NCBI GenBank assembly: GCA_002409965.1
Contig: DHON01000122.1
Location: 24,529 to 88,528 of the forward strand
Length of the DNA stretch: 64,000 bases
Source of the DNA: Firmicutes bacterium UBA5389
GTDB lineage: Bacteria > Bacillota > DTU025
Direction of reading: 5' to 3'
Part shown: positions 26,310 to 35,399 of the stretch, piece after piece
Position numbering within the stretch: the first letter of the stretch is position 1
Layout: each line of letters opens with the position of its first letter
Program-made: the position numbers and the translations under genes
The notes under the pieces: generated by a model
Told to the model about the DNA's origin: nothing
The model's database searches: none
Seen by the model: only the letters and a program-made list of their open reading frames with translations

Positions 26310-26624
26310 ATGGTGAGGTTGAAGGAACACCCGATTTTGGACTTCCCACCAGGACGGGAAGTCGCGTTCACATTCAACGGCAAAGAGATCCGGGGCGTCG
26401 AAGGCGAGCCCATCGCGGCGGCGCTCCACGCTGCCGGCGTAAGAGTCCTCCGTCACAGTCCGGTACTCGGACGTGCACGGGGGTTCTTTTGTGCCATCGG
26501 CACTTGTTCGTCTTGCCTGATGACTGTGGACGGCGTTCCGAATGTACGCGTATGCACTGAGCCTTTGACGCAGGGAATGGTGATCGAGACTCAAAAAGGC
26601 CACGGCCACTTGCCCATTGACTGA
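26310..26624 (+). CDS. (2Fe-2S)-binding protein, split amine-oxidase alpha N-terminus
   Basis: This 104-residue protein corresponds to the N-terminal ferredoxin-like domain of heterotetrameric sarcosine/opine/cyanide-synthase alpha subunits (HcnA type). Cys ligands are visible in 'FFCAIGTCSSCLMTVDG' and in 'VRVCTEP'. 'FTFNGKEIRGVEGEPIAAALHAAGVRVLRHS' is the family opening. It is the first of four genes (2Fe-2S, FAD/NAD, BFD, FAD oxidase) that encode one complex. No good ribosome site is seen, so the start is uncertain. Confidence 0.85.
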   Translation: MVRLKEHPILDFPPGREVAFTFNGKEIRGVEGEPIAAALHAAGVRVLRHSPVLGRARGFFCAIGTCSSCLMTVDGVPNVRVCTEPLTQGMVIETQKGHGHLPID

Positions 26625-26644
26625 GGCGGGGCTAAGCGAGGACG

Positions 26645-27748
26645 GTGACGCAGTTGAAAGAGGTTGATATCGCCGTGATCGGCGCCGGGCCGGCGGGTCT
26701 CTCGGCCGCCCTGGCATGCGGCAAATCAGGAGCTACAACGCTTCTCATTGACTTCATGGATGCCCCAGGCGGACAGCTCATCAAGCAGACGCACAAGTTT
26801 TTCGGGTCTGAGCGGCAGTTCGCGGGCACCCGCGGGATTCAGATCCCCAGCATCTTCATCAACCAGCTTTCGCAGATGCCCAACGTGCAACTGGTGTTGG
26901 GCGTGAACGCTTCGGGCTACTACGCCGACTCCGGAGTGCTAACGCTGGAGGACGGCGGCAAGTTCATCAAGGTTAAGGCGAAACGAGTGATAATCGCGAC
27001 AGGCGCTGGAGAGAAGGCGCTGGCGTTTGAGAACAACGACCTGCCGGGGGTGTACGGGGCGGGCGCGGTGCAGACTCTCATGAACGCGTACGGGGTCAAG
27101 CCCGGCAACCGCGTGCTCATGGTGGGCTCGGGGAACATCGGACTAATCGTAAGCTACCAGCTCATCCAGGCGCATGTGCAGGTGGTCTCGTTGGTAGAAG
27201 CGGCTGGGCGTATCGGCGGATACCTAGTGCATGCGGCCAAGCTTCGCAGGGCCGGCGTGCCGATTCTCACTTCCCACACCATCGTGCGGGCGATCGGCGA
27301 AGAGACGGTGCGAGGCGCGGTGGTGGCTCAGGTCGACCAGTCCTGGCAGGCGGTGCCGGGATCGCAACGCGAAGTGGCGTGTGACGTGATATGCCTGGCG
27401 GTGGGTCTCACTCCGCTTGTGGACATGATGTGGCAGGCCGGGTGTGAGATGAAATACGTGCCCGCCCTGGGTGGGCATGTTCCAGTTAGGGACGAGAACA
27501 TGCGCGCTTCGAACCCTGCCGTGTATGTTGCGGGAGACGCGGGCGGCGTGGAAGAGGCCAGCTCGGCCATGATCTCGGGGGAGATCGCCGGAATAAGCGC
27601 AGCCGTGTCGCTTGGCTTTAGGGCTCAAGATGCCGATGCGCGCCTGGCGCTGCTCAAATCGGATCTGGCTGCGATCAGATCCGCCCCCGCCGGCGAGAAG
27701 ATACGCGCCGGCATCATGAGCGCAATGGCGTGCGGAGGTGAGCGGTGA
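26645..27748 (+). CDS. FAD/NAD(P)-binding oxidoreductase, amine-oxidase alpha-like
   Basis: This 367-residue flavoprotein is like HcnB or the middle of sarcosine oxidase alpha. The N-terminal FAD motif is 'DIAVIGAGPAGLSAALACGKSG', the second nucleotide motif 'NRVLMVGSGNIGLIVSYQLIQA', and the late FAD motif 'NPAVYVAGDAGGVEEASSAMISGEIAG'. It likely passes electrons between the oxidase subunit and the iron-sulfur proteins encoded on both sides. GTG start; overlaps the BFD gene by four bases. Confidence 0.88.
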   Translation: MTQLKEVDIAVIGAGPAGLSAALACGKSGATTLLIDFMDAPGGQLIKQTHKFFGSERQFAGTRGIQIPSIFINQLSQMPNVQLVLGVNASGYYADSGVLTLEDGGKFIKVKAKRVIIATGAGEKALAFENNDLPGVYGAGAVQTLMNAYGVKPGNRVLMVGSGNIGLIVSYQLIQAHVQVVSLVEAAGRIGGYLVHAAKLRRAGVPILTSHTIVRAIGEETVRGAVVAQVDQSWQAVPGSQREVACDVICLAVGLTPLVDMMWQAGCEMKYVPALGGHVPVRDENMRASNPAVYVAGDAGGVEEASSAMISGEIAGISAAVSLGFRAQDADARLALLKSDLAAIRSAPAGEKIRAGIMSAMACGGER

Positions 27749-28026
27749 TGACTGACGACGACATCATCATATGCAGGTGCGAAGATATCACTCTGAGGCA
27801 GATCAGGGAGCTGATCGCCCAGGGCTATCACACCATCGACGAAATCAAGAGGGTTTCGAGGGCCGGGATGGGGCCGTGCCAGGGCAGAACGTGCCGGCAG
27901 CTGATAGCCAGGGAATTGGCCGGTGCCCTGGGAGTGCCCATCGAACAGGTTGAGATGCCCACGTTCCGACCGCCTTCGAGGCCGGTGCTACTATCCACGA
28001 TTGCGAGGGGCGAGGCCGATGAGTAG
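27745..28026 (+). CDS. BFD-like (2Fe-2S)-binding protein
   Basis: This 93-residue protein matches the BFD-like [2Fe-2S] domain: 'IICRCEDITLRQIRELIAQGYHTIDEIKRVSRAGMGPCQGRTC', with four Cys (CxC and CxxxxC). In related complexes it forms the C-terminus of the alpha subunit; here it is a separate chain. GTG 27745 or ATG 27748, both behind GGAGGTGAGC. It overlaps the next gene by eight bases. Confidence 0.9.
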   Translation: MMTDDDIIICRCEDITLRQIRELIAQGYHTIDEIKRVSRAGMGPCQGRTCRQLIARELAGALGVPIEQVEMPTFRPPSRPVLLSTIARGEADE

Positions 28027-29173
28027 GAACAGCGCTGACGTTGTCGTCATAGGCGGCGGAGTGGTTGGGTGCGCAGTCGCCTTCGAGCTTGCGCAGAGGG
28101 GTTGCACCAACGTGGTTCTGCTCGAGCGCAACACGCTGGCGTCCGGCTCGTCGGGTAGGTGCGGCGCCGGCGTGCGGCAGCAGTTCGGCACAGAGCTCAA
28201 CTGCGTGCTTGCGCGGGAAGCAGTTCGGATCTTCGAGAAGATGGACGAGCGCCTCGACTACCAGCCCAGCGTGGAGTTTCGGCAGAGCGGCTACCTCATG
28301 CTGGCTTACTCTGACCACCAGTGGGAGCAGTTCCAGAGGAATGTGGCTCTCGAGCGCAGCCTGGATATAGACGTGAAGACCTTGACTCCCCGCCAGACCC
28401 TGGACATAGTCCCGTTTCTGAACATCGATGGAATGGTCGGGGCCACGTTCTGTCAAGAAGACGGGCACGCCAACCCATTCCACACCACGTTCGCATACGC
28501 GAGGGCAGCTCGCCGTCTGGGCGTGGAGATACTCACGCACACCGAGGTCTGCGGCATAGAGGTGGAGAACGACCAGATCAAGTCGGTGGTGACCGACCGC
28601 GGCGTAATCGCCACATCCACCGTAGTCAACTGCGCCGGGGCCTACTCGGGGAAGGTGGCCGCCATGGCCGGCATCGACCTGCCGGTGTGGGGCGAACGGC
28701 ACCAGATCCTGATCACAGAGCCCGTCGAGCCTATCATGGGGCCGATGGTGATCTCGTTCCACCACGACTTCTACTGCCAGCAGGTGCCCCACGGCAGCTT
28801 CATCATGGGGATCGGAATGCCTGGGGAGCCCAAAGGCTACAGCATCCATTCGTCAGTGGATTTCCTGGAGGGCATGGCCGTAACCCTGCGCCAACTGCTT
28901 CCCCCCGTGGCGCAGCTGCGTGTGGTGCGCCAGTGGGCCGGGCTTTACGACAGATCGCCCGATGCTCAGCCTATCCTGGGCGAGTGCCCGCCGGTTGAGA
29001 GGTTCTTCAACGCCAACGGTTTTTCAGGCCACGGCTTTATGCTTTCCCCGATTGTGGGAGTCATTATGGCCGAGCTGGTCACGACTGGGCGCAGTTCCAT
29101 CGATATCAGCAAGCTCGACGCTGGCAGATTTGCCCGCGGTGAGCTGGTGCTGGAACCTACGGTAGTGGGGTAA
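28019..29173 (+). CDS. FAD-dependent amine oxidase (SoxB/DAO family)
   Basis: This 384-residue flavoenzyme of the DAO family is the beta (substrate-oxidising) subunit. The FAD motif is 'DVVVIGGGVVGCAVAFELAQRG', followed by 'ASGSSGRCGAGVRQQFG' and C-terminal 'RQWAGLYDRSPDAQPILGE' and 'NGFSGHGFMLSPIVG'. Candidate substrates are sarcosine, glycine, proline or opines; nothing in the sequence decides. ATG 28019 is internal to the longer open frame and lies within the BFD gene end. Confidence 0.88.
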   Translation: MSRNSADVVVIGGGVVGCAVAFELAQRGCTNVVLLERNTLASGSSGRCGAGVRQQFGTELNCVLAREAVRIFEKMDERLDYQPSVEFRQSGYLMLAYSDHQWEQFQRNVALERSLDIDVKTLTPRQTLDIVPFLNIDGMVGATFCQEDGHANPFHTTFAYARAARRLGVEILTHTEVCGIEVENDQIKSVVTDRGVIATSTVVNCAGAYSGKVAAMAGIDLPVWGERHQILITEPVEPIMGPMVISFHHDFYCQQVPHGSFIMGIGMPGEPKGYSIHSSVDFLEGMAVTLRQLLPPVAQLRVVRQWAGLYDRSPDAQPILGECPPVERFFNANGFSGHGFMLSPIVGVIMAELVTTGRSSIDISKLDAGRFARGELVLEPTVVG

Positions 29174-29266
29174 ACCTAGAGGAATTTCGAGTACTGCGTA
29201 GAAGAATGGGGGTGCGTCCAAAGGGCTGTAGAGGGCGCAGATGCAGGTTAAGGAGGAATTGCTCCA

Positions 29267-29905
29267 ATGCTGAAGTACATATCCGCCGGTGGGCCGGTCA
29301 TGTACCCCATCATACTCTGCTCAGTGGTGGGGTTGGCCGTCTCGATACAGAAGATCATCCAGCTCGTATTGATGCCCACTGGTTCGGATCAGCTGATGCG
29401 CTCGGTAAAGCTCAACATGTCTCAAGGACGCCCCGTGGAAGCGATGCAGGCGGCCAAGGCCGCAAAGGGTCCGGTGGCAGGTCTTGCCCGCGCCGCCGTC
29501 TCCAGCTACGGCAGGCCCTACAGTGAGATCAAGGATTCCATCGAAATGGCGGGCCGAGAAGAGGTACACGCGATGGAGAGGAAGATGAACGTCCTCGACG
29601 GCATCGTCACTCTGGCACCTCTTCTTGGCCTGCTAGGCACAGTTGTGGGCCTGATCAAGAACTTTCAGGTTCTCTCTGCGTTCGCCGGCCTCACCACGCC
29701 GGCTCAGCTGTCAGGAGGCATCGCCGAAGCGATGATAACTACTGCGGCCGGCCTCATAGTCGCTGCGCCGCTCATGCTCGTGTACAGCTGGCTCTCGGTG
29801 GTCATCGACGACAAGGTGGCCGAGATGGACAGGCGGGCGGCAGAACTCCTCGCGATAACGGCTGGCGATGGGGGAGGGCGCAGCGATGTTCGCGAAATAT
29901 CGTAA
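29267..29905 (+). CDS. exbB: MotA/TolQ/ExbB proton channel family protein
   Basis: This 212-residue inner-membrane protein has three transmembrane helices. The conserved region is 'LDGIVTLAPLLGLLGTVVGLIKNFQVLS' and 'LSGGIAEAMITTAAGLIVAAPLMLVYSWL'. With ExbD it would use the proton-motive force to drive TonB, whose gene is two downstream. AAGGAGG stands ten bases before ATG. The 3' end overlaps exbD by 20 bases. Confidence 0.92.
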   Translation: MLKYISAGGPVMYPIILCSVVGLAVSIQKIIQLVLMPTGSDQLMRSVKLNMSQGRPVEAMQAAKAAKGPVAGLARAAVSSYGRPYSEIKDSIEMAGREEVHAMERKMNVLDGIVTLAPLLGLLGTVVGLIKNFQVLSAFAGLTTPAQLSGGIAEAMITTAAGLIVAAPLMLVYSWLSVVIDDKVAEMDRRAAELLAITAGDGGGRSDVREIS

Positions 29906-30311
29906 GCGCAGGAGAACGCGGGTCGAGATACTCCCCATGATCGACATCATGTTCTATCTGGTGCTGTTTTTCATGGTCTTCGGCACCTTCAGAACCGAGA
30001 CTGCCGGAGTCCCTCTGGAGCTTCCGCGGGCGGCGACCCCGCGCGATCTGGCGCGCGACCACATCGTAGTGGCCATCGACGCCAAGGGCAAGCTCTACTA
30101 CAACGAGCGCCAATTCGCCGACGGCGATCTCACACGGGCCTTACTACCGCCGCTTCGAGCCAATCCGGATCGTGTTGTGATAGTCAAGGCCGACAAGTCA
30201 GTCAGATATGAGCGGCTGATCCAGACCATCGACGCGATCAGGATGGCCGGCGGCGTTCATCTGGCCCTGGCTGTGGAGCGCGCCGCCGGATCAGGCGGTG
30301 GCGCGAGATGA
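29886..30311 (+). CDS. exbD: Biopolymer transport protein ExbD/TolR
   Basis: This 141-residue protein has a single transmembrane helix carrying the functional Asp ('EILPMIDIMFYLVLFFMVF') and a periplasmic domain ('HIVVAIDAKGKLYYNE...DRVVIVKADKSVRYERLIQTIDAIRMAG'). ATG 29886 follows GGGGGAGGG; the longer frame upstream is inside exbB. ATGA overlap with tonB. Confidence 0.92.
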   Translation: MFAKYRKRRRTRVEILPMIDIMFYLVLFFMVFGTFRTETAGVPLELPRAATPRDLARDHIVVAIDAKGKLYYNERQFADGDLTRALLPPLRANPDRVVIVKADKSVRYERLIQTIDAIRMAGGVHLALAVERAAGSGGGAR

Positions 30312-31198
30312 GAGGCCGCGAAAAAGAGCAGGGCGGCATTGAAAGCCTGCTCATATCGATTGCGGTGCACCTGGCGGTGATACTGCTGGTACCTTATGCC
30401 GAGCAGCCTGTTCTGGAGGTGTACCCTCTTGACATAGCAGGCGTGATCGAGATCGCCACGGTTGAAACCGCGCCTGCCGCCCCGGCTCCTGCTCCGGGCG
30501 TCTCCGTGCAGGAGGTAACGCCCAAACCCAAACCTGCGGCGCCTGAGCCCGCCAAGCCAACCCCGGCGCCGACGCCCAAGCCGAAACCCGAGCCGAAGGT
30601 TGCGCCCAAGCCCGAGCCGGCCAAAGAGGAACCGCCTAAGCAGCAGGTGCCTGTGAAGCAGGACAAACCCGAGGTGGTAACGAGCCCGGCGGGGAAGACG
30701 CCTCCTCCAGTCGCCGATTCGGAGCCTCCGAAATCGGCGCAGCCGGAGCCTGAACCAACGCCCGAACCGCAGGCGACGCAGGTCGGTGCGACGACCAGCC
30801 CGCCCGGGCCGGGGCAGCCCGACGGGGCGGGCACGATTCCCCGTCCCGAATACCCTGGCGACGATCCGACCGGGCTGAGCATGATACGTTCTACAGGCGG
30901 CGACGATCACGGCGTCTGGATCCCCAAGGGCGTTCAGAACTTGAGGGGCCGCGGAGAGGCTCTGGTGCGTATCCGGATCAAGGCAGACGGGTCCATGGAC
31001 ACCATGTCGTTTCTGGAACCGCCGCCCGATTCGGCTATGACCCAGGCGATACGGACTGCTATCTCCACCGCCTGGCGGTTTGGGAAAGACTCTGCCCCGG
31101 GCCGTGCTGATGATTACTATCTCGATGTGCGAGTCGGCTACGACGGCGGCACCATGGACGTCTGGGTCAAGAGTGAGCGCGCGTCGTACATACGATAA
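30308..31198 (+). CDS. tonB: TonB family energy transducer
   Basis: This 296-residue protein has one N-terminal transmembrane helix ('ISIAVHLAVILLVPY'), a long Pro/Lys/Glu-rich spacer (about residues 60-180, 'PKPKPEPK' style), and a C-terminal TonB-like domain ('GRGEALVRIRIKADGSMDTMSFLEPPPDSAMTQAIRTAISTAWRF'). TonB-like C-termini normally contact outer-membrane transporters, so its presence in a spore former suggests an outer membrane. No TonB-dependent receptor is in the window. Confidence 0.88.
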   Translation: MRGREKEQGGIESLLISIAVHLAVILLVPYAEQPVLEVYPLDIAGVIEIATVETAPAAPAPAPGVSVQEVTPKPKPAAPEPAKPTPAPTPKPKPEPKVAPKPEPAKEEPPKQQVPVKQDKPEVVTSPAGKTPPPVADSEPPKSAQPEPEPTPEPQATQVGATTSPPGPGQPDGAGTIPRPEYPGDDPTGLSMIRSTGGDDHGVWIPKGVQNLRGRGEALVRIRIKADGSMDTMSFLEPPPDSAMTQAIRTAISTAWRFGKDSAPGRADDYYLDVRVGYDGGTMDVWVKSERASYIR

Positions 31199-31237
31199 CC
31201 CGCCAGCGGCCATCGCCGGCACGAGGAGGTGCTTTGC

Positions 31238-33262
31238 ATGTTTTCCATTATCCGCGAGCGATTATGGGCGCGCCGCTTCGCTTCGGCCATTGCCATCGCC
31301 CTGTGTGCCCTGTCCGCGATGGGCGGGGGCGCGTGGGCCGCGAATGCCGCGCCTGTTGCGATAAGCAACGAGTTCATCAGAATACTCGTGAACCCTGGCC
31401 CCGAGGAGGCAGGGCGATTCGGGGTCGAAACCACCGGAGGAGATCCGCGCAATCCGGCAGACGATGACCTGCCCCTGATCTACGGGCGGCCCATGCCCTG
31501 GACATCTTACACAACTGTGCAGGTAGACGGGGTCGATTGGGTTTTCGGAGGCAAGACTACTCGCCGCGCCGGTAGGAGCGGGCGTTACGGTGAGGCAATC
31601 GGGCCCGCCCAGGTCAAAGACGGGCGGATAGTGTGTTCCTATTCTCTGGGCGACCTCCGAGTCACCCAGCAGCTGTCGTTCGTCAAGAGCCCGACGACGC
31701 GTTACCTCGACACCTCGAGGATCCACTATATTGTGGAGAACGCCGGGCAGATGACGCACAGCGTAGGATTGCGTCTGTTGATCGACACCATGCTTGGTGC
31801 GAACGACGGCGCCCCTCTGCGAGCCGGGGACCAGGCTATGACGGGAGATACGATGCTTTCCGGGGCGCAGATACCCGACTACTGGCAGGCCTTTGACTCG
31901 CTGGTCGAACCGTCAGTTACCTCGCAGGGCACGATGGCCGGCGGCGAGCTGACCTCGCCTTCGCGCATCGCCTTTTCCAACTGGGGCACGTTCGCCGACA
32001 ACCTGTGGGTTGCCGAAATCGTCCCTGGACGCGAGTTCGTACGCTCACGCGAATCCGATCTCGACTCGGCAGTTGCGATGTACTGGGACCCGTCTGCGCT
32101 TGCTCCGGGAGAGGTCAGGCATTACGTGACCTACTACGGGCTGGGCGGGATCACTCTCGCTCCGGGCAAGCTCGCACTGGGCATCACCGCGCCTGCAGAG
32201 GTGGGCCTGTCGTCGGACGGAGCGGCACCTTTCCTGGCTGTTGCGTACGTGCACAACACAGGCGAAGGGCCGGCTCATGACCTAGTTGCTCGGCTGGACT
32301 TGCCCATCGGCTACAAGCTCGCGGGCGGCCAAGGCAATACTCGCTCAATCGGCGACCTCGAACCTGGGCAGACGGCGCAAGTCGCGTGGCAAGTCGTTGC
32401 AACGTGGGCTTCGGTGGGACGGGCCGATCTGTGCGTATCGGTATCTGCCAAGAACGCTGATCCAAACGTGGTGTCCAGAGAGATCCAGGTCCTCGGGCCG
32501 CCGCGACTGCTGGCGAGCGTGAGGCGGGTCGAGGCGCTTTTGGTCCGCGACGAGAGGCTCTATCCGTGGCCCGCCAGGGTGACGGTGAGAGTGGAGAACA
32601 CCGGCGGGTCCGATGCCAACTGGGTTCGTGTCCGCCTCGACTCCCTGGGCGATTTCGCTTTGTCAGGCGGAGATCATCGCGAACTCCTCCTCGGCAGCTT
32701 GCAGCCCAACCAGGGGCAGGACATCACGTGGATGCTGGGAGGCGAACCGCGTCCGGGCGAACAGAAGATAGTGGCCTCGGCCGCCGCGCAGAACGCTCCG
32801 ATTTCGCTGGCGAGCGCGTCTGTGCAGGTGCCGGAGCTCGTGCCCAGGGCATGGATCAAGCCGGGCAAAGGACGCGTCAAGGCAGGCGACATGGTGCACG
32901 TGGACGTGATGCTTACCAACATGGTCGGCGTGGATTCGTTCAAGTTCGATCTGAGCTACGATCAAGAGCTGCTGCAACTGGCCATGGTATCCAGGGGCGA
33001 CCTGACGGTAGCAGGCAACGACTTGCTGCCGTGGGACGCAGGCGCGCCCAAGCCGGCCTCAGGGCGCATCGTGGGCATATCCGGCCGCATCGGCGAGCCC
33101 GGCAAAGTCTGGGGAAGCGCCGCGACGGTCTACTTCCTAGCGAAGCAGCCCGGCAGCGCAGTCCTGTCTATAGAGAATCTGACTCTTCTGGACGCATCAG
33201 GCAGGGCCATCACGGCCGTTCCGGCCCTGATTCCTTGTACGGTCCAAATCAGCAGGGAATAG
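31238..33262 (+). CDS. Secreted protein with CARDB-like and cohesin-like domains
   Basis: This 674-residue exported protein has a signal peptide ('FASAIAIALCALSAMGGGAWA'), a large beta-rich N-terminal part of unknown type (about 30-310), at least two CARDB/DUF11-like beta-sandwich repeats ('VRVENTGGSDANWVRVRLDS' is typical), and a C-terminal cohesin-like domain starting near 'KAGDMVHVDVMLTNMVGVDSFKFDLSYD' and ending 'LTLLDASGRAITAVP'. ATG 31238 follows GAGGAGGTG. Cohesin-like domains outside cellulosomes usually mediate surface adhesion or assembly. It sits between TonB and the SLH protein, which suggests an envelope function. Confidence 0.7.
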   Translation: MFSIIRERLWARRFASAIAIALCALSAMGGGAWAANAAPVAISNEFIRILVNPGPEEAGRFGVETTGGDPRNPADDDLPLIYGRPMPWTSYTTVQVDGVDWVFGGKTTRRAGRSGRYGEAIGPAQVKDGRIVCSYSLGDLRVTQQLSFVKSPTTRYLDTSRIHYIVENAGQMTHSVGLRLLIDTMLGANDGAPLRAGDQAMTGDTMLSGAQIPDYWQAFDSLVEPSVTSQGTMAGGELTSPSRIAFSNWGTFADNLWVAEIVPGREFVRSRESDLDSAVAMYWDPSALAPGEVRHYVTYYGLGGITLAPGKLALGITAPAEVGLSSDGAAPFLAVAYVHNTGEGPAHDLVARLDLPIGYKLAGGQGNTRSIGDLEPGQTAQVAWQVVATWASVGRADLCVSVSAKNADPNVVSREIQVLGPPRLLASVRRVEALLVRDERLYPWPARVTVRVENTGGSDANWVRVRLDSLGDFALSGGDHRELLLGSLQPNQGQDITWMLGGEPRPGEQKIVASAAAQNAPISLASASVQVPELVPRAWIKPGKGRVKAGDMVHVDVMLTNMVGVDSFKFDLSYDQELLQLAMVSRGDLTVAGNDLLPWDAGAPKPASGRIVGISGRIGEPGKVWGSAATVYFLAKQPGSAVLSIENLTLLDASGRAITAVPALIPCTVQISRE

Positions 33263-33287
33263 CATCGAAAGGCAAGGAGGGATAGGG

Positions 33288-35360
33288 ATGTCTGTGGTAT
33301 CAAGGCGGTTGCTCACCGCTGTCAGTAGTTTGCTCGTGGTTGTGCTGATGGCTTCGGCCGCTATCGCGGCGCCTGCTGCGGTGGCCGATGTGCCCACCGA
33401 CCACTGGGCGTATGAAGCCGTGACATTGCTGGTGAATAAGGGATACATGGGTGTCTACGAGTCGGGGCAGTTCCGAGGGGACGATAGCGTTAGCAGGTAC
33501 CTGCTGGCGTTTGTGGCAGCGCGGCTTCTGCGCGATGTGGAGTCGGGCCGAACTACGCTTACCGACGACGACATGAAAGTCGTTCGGGAGCTTTCGCTCA
33601 ATCTACGGGAACAGCTGGCGGTGGTCACTGGCCGTCTGGCCCAGCTGGAGAAGGCCGCGGCGGATGCAGCGAGCGGTGCCGCCATCGCTTCCGACAATAC
33701 GGCGCGCATGGCTGTGCAGTACGCCGAGTTCGTTGCGGCGATAGAGGAGCAGTTCAAACAGATCAAGGAAGATGCCGATGCCCGCGCCGGCGCCGGCGAC
33801 CAGAAGCTAACTGCGCTGTACGCCGACTCCAAGAGGCAGATAATGGAAGGAGATGAAGCTCTCCGTCAGGAGCTGGCCGTGGTGTCGGCCAAGGCCGACT
33901 CGATCCATGCCTCTGTATTGGCAGCAGCGGAGAGCGAAACCAAGTCCCGCCGGGATCTCGAATCCAAGCTGAGCCTGTCGATAGATGGTCTGAAGGCTGC
34001 GGACGGCGCTCAGCAGGCGCAGATAGACCGGCTCTCCTTGAAGCTGGATGAGGCCGTGGCCGCCAGCGCTTCAGTTCGGGCCTGGGCTGAGTCTGCCATT
34101 GCCGGAGAGGCCGCGGCCAGGCAGAGCCAGGTCGCGTCCCTCCAGGCCAAGCAGGACGAATTTGCCAAGTCGATGAGGCTTTCTTTCGATTCCGCGCTGG
34201 AGGCCGAGCGGGCCGCGCGCGCCAATGACCTGTCCGACCTTCTGACTAAGCTAGAAGGGCTTACGAAGGTGCAAGACAACTTGGCCCAATCCTCCGCTCT
34301 GGCCCTTGGCGCCGCTGTCGAGGCCGAGCGGCGCGACCGCGAGGCGGCAGACGAAGCCCTGAGAGATGCAGACGACAAGCTCAGGCTGTCGCTGGACGCA
34401 CTTGGGGCGCGGCTCGCGGCGGAGCGTACTGCGCGAGAGGCGGACACAGCGGAGCTAGCGAAAGCCCTCGGCGATCTGACAGCCAGCCATGATGAGTTGG
34501 CGGCATCGGCGGCATCGAAGGAAGCCCTCTCACAAGCTGCTGCTGCCGCATCGGCGTCCCTGGGCGCTGAGCAAATCGCCAGGCAGGAAGAGGCGCGCCG
34601 CATACTTGCGGATCTGGCCGCCGCGCGCGGCGAGATAGCCGACCTTGATCGCAAGACCGCCGAGGCTGATGCGGCGATCCTTGCAGGGCTCGCGGCCGAG
34701 CGGGCGCGGATAGACGCCGTCGCCGCTGAGCTTGCAGACCTTAAGGAGAGCGTGGCGCAGCTTCAGCAGTACGCGCAGACCATCGATGGCGGGCTAGGTG
34801 AGCTCGCCCAGAAGCAGGGCTCCGATTACAGGCAACAGCGGCAAGCGCTGATCGATTTGCAGGTTGCACTGGATCAGCTCTCGAAGGCTCTGAACGACAA
34901 GATCGCGGCCAATGCCGCGGAAGATGTGCGCACCGGCGCCAAGATCGTCGAGAACGCTATGGATATCCGCAAGGTAGTCGATGCCCTAAACGAGACCAGG
35001 CAGGCGCTGAATGCCACTGCCGCGTCGACGAAAGAGGCACACGCCGCCGTTGCCGAGGTCAACGCGGCCATAGAAGACGTGAACACGCGTCTGGCCAGCA
35101 TCGAAATGATGCTCCAGGGCAGCGTGGACGAACTCAAGAGGCGCTTTGCAGACGATCTGGTGGCCGAGAGGTGGGAAGCGGAGGCCCGCGAGGTCAAGCT
35201 GCAGTCGATGATCGAAGAACTGCAGTCGCGTGTGGAACGGCTCGAGGGGCAGAGAGAGGACCAGCCCGCCAAGATGAGCGGCGGAGCCATGATCGGCGTC
35301 CTAGCTGTAGTGGCTGCCATCGTGGCCGCGATAGCCATCGGCTCCGGCGGAAGCAAGTAG
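33288..35360 (+). CDS. SLH-coiled-coil protein with C-terminal membrane anchor (Omp-alpha-like)
   Basis: The 690-residue product has a signal peptide (1-27), one SLH domain (about 29-85; 'VPTDHWAYEAVTLLVNKGYMG', 'FRGDDSVSRYLLAFVAARLL'), about 550 residues of Ala/Glu/Arg-rich heptad coiled coil, and a final hydrophobic helix ('MIGVLAVVAAIVAAIAIG') followed by GSGGSK. That is the architecture of Omp-alpha of Thermotoga: SLH binds peptidoglycan, the rod spans the periplasm, and the C-terminal helix anchors in the outer membrane. No beta-barrel is present, unlike OmpM. AAGGAGGGATAGGG precedes the ATG. In a monoderm it could instead be a surface protein. Confidence 0.8.
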   Translation: MSVVSRRLLTAVSSLLVVVLMASAAIAAPAAVADVPTDHWAYEAVTLLVNKGYMGVYESGQFRGDDSVSRYLLAFVAARLLRDVESGRTTLTDDDMKVVRELSLNLREQLAVVTGRLAQLEKAAADAASGAAIASDNTARMAVQYAEFVAAIEEQFKQIKEDADARAGAGDQKLTALYADSKRQIMEGDEALRQELAVVSAKADSIHASVLAAAESETKSRRDLESKLSLSIDGLKAADGAQQAQIDRLSLKLDEAVAASASVRAWAESAIAGEAAARQSQVASLQAKQDEFAKSMRLSFDSALEAERAARANDLSDLLTKLEGLTKVQDNLAQSSALALGAAVEAERRDREAADEALRDADDKLRLSLDALGARLAAERTAREADTAELAKALGDLTASHDELAASAASKEALSQAAAAASASLGAEQIARQEEARRILADLAAARGEIADLDRKTAEADAAILAGLAAERARIDAVAAELADLKESVAQLQQYAQTIDGGLGELAQKQGSDYRQQRQALIDLQVALDQLSKALNDKIAANAAEDVRTGAKIVENAMDIRKVVDALNETRQALNATAASTKEAHAAVAEVNAAIEDVNTRLASIEMMLQGSVDELKRRFADDLVAERWEAEAREVKLQSMIEELQSRVERLEGQREDQPAKMSGGAMIGVLAVVAAIVAAIAIGSGGSK

Positions 35361-35399
35361 CGCCCGCCGAGCCAGCGTTTCGCGAGAGGTTGAAGAAAG

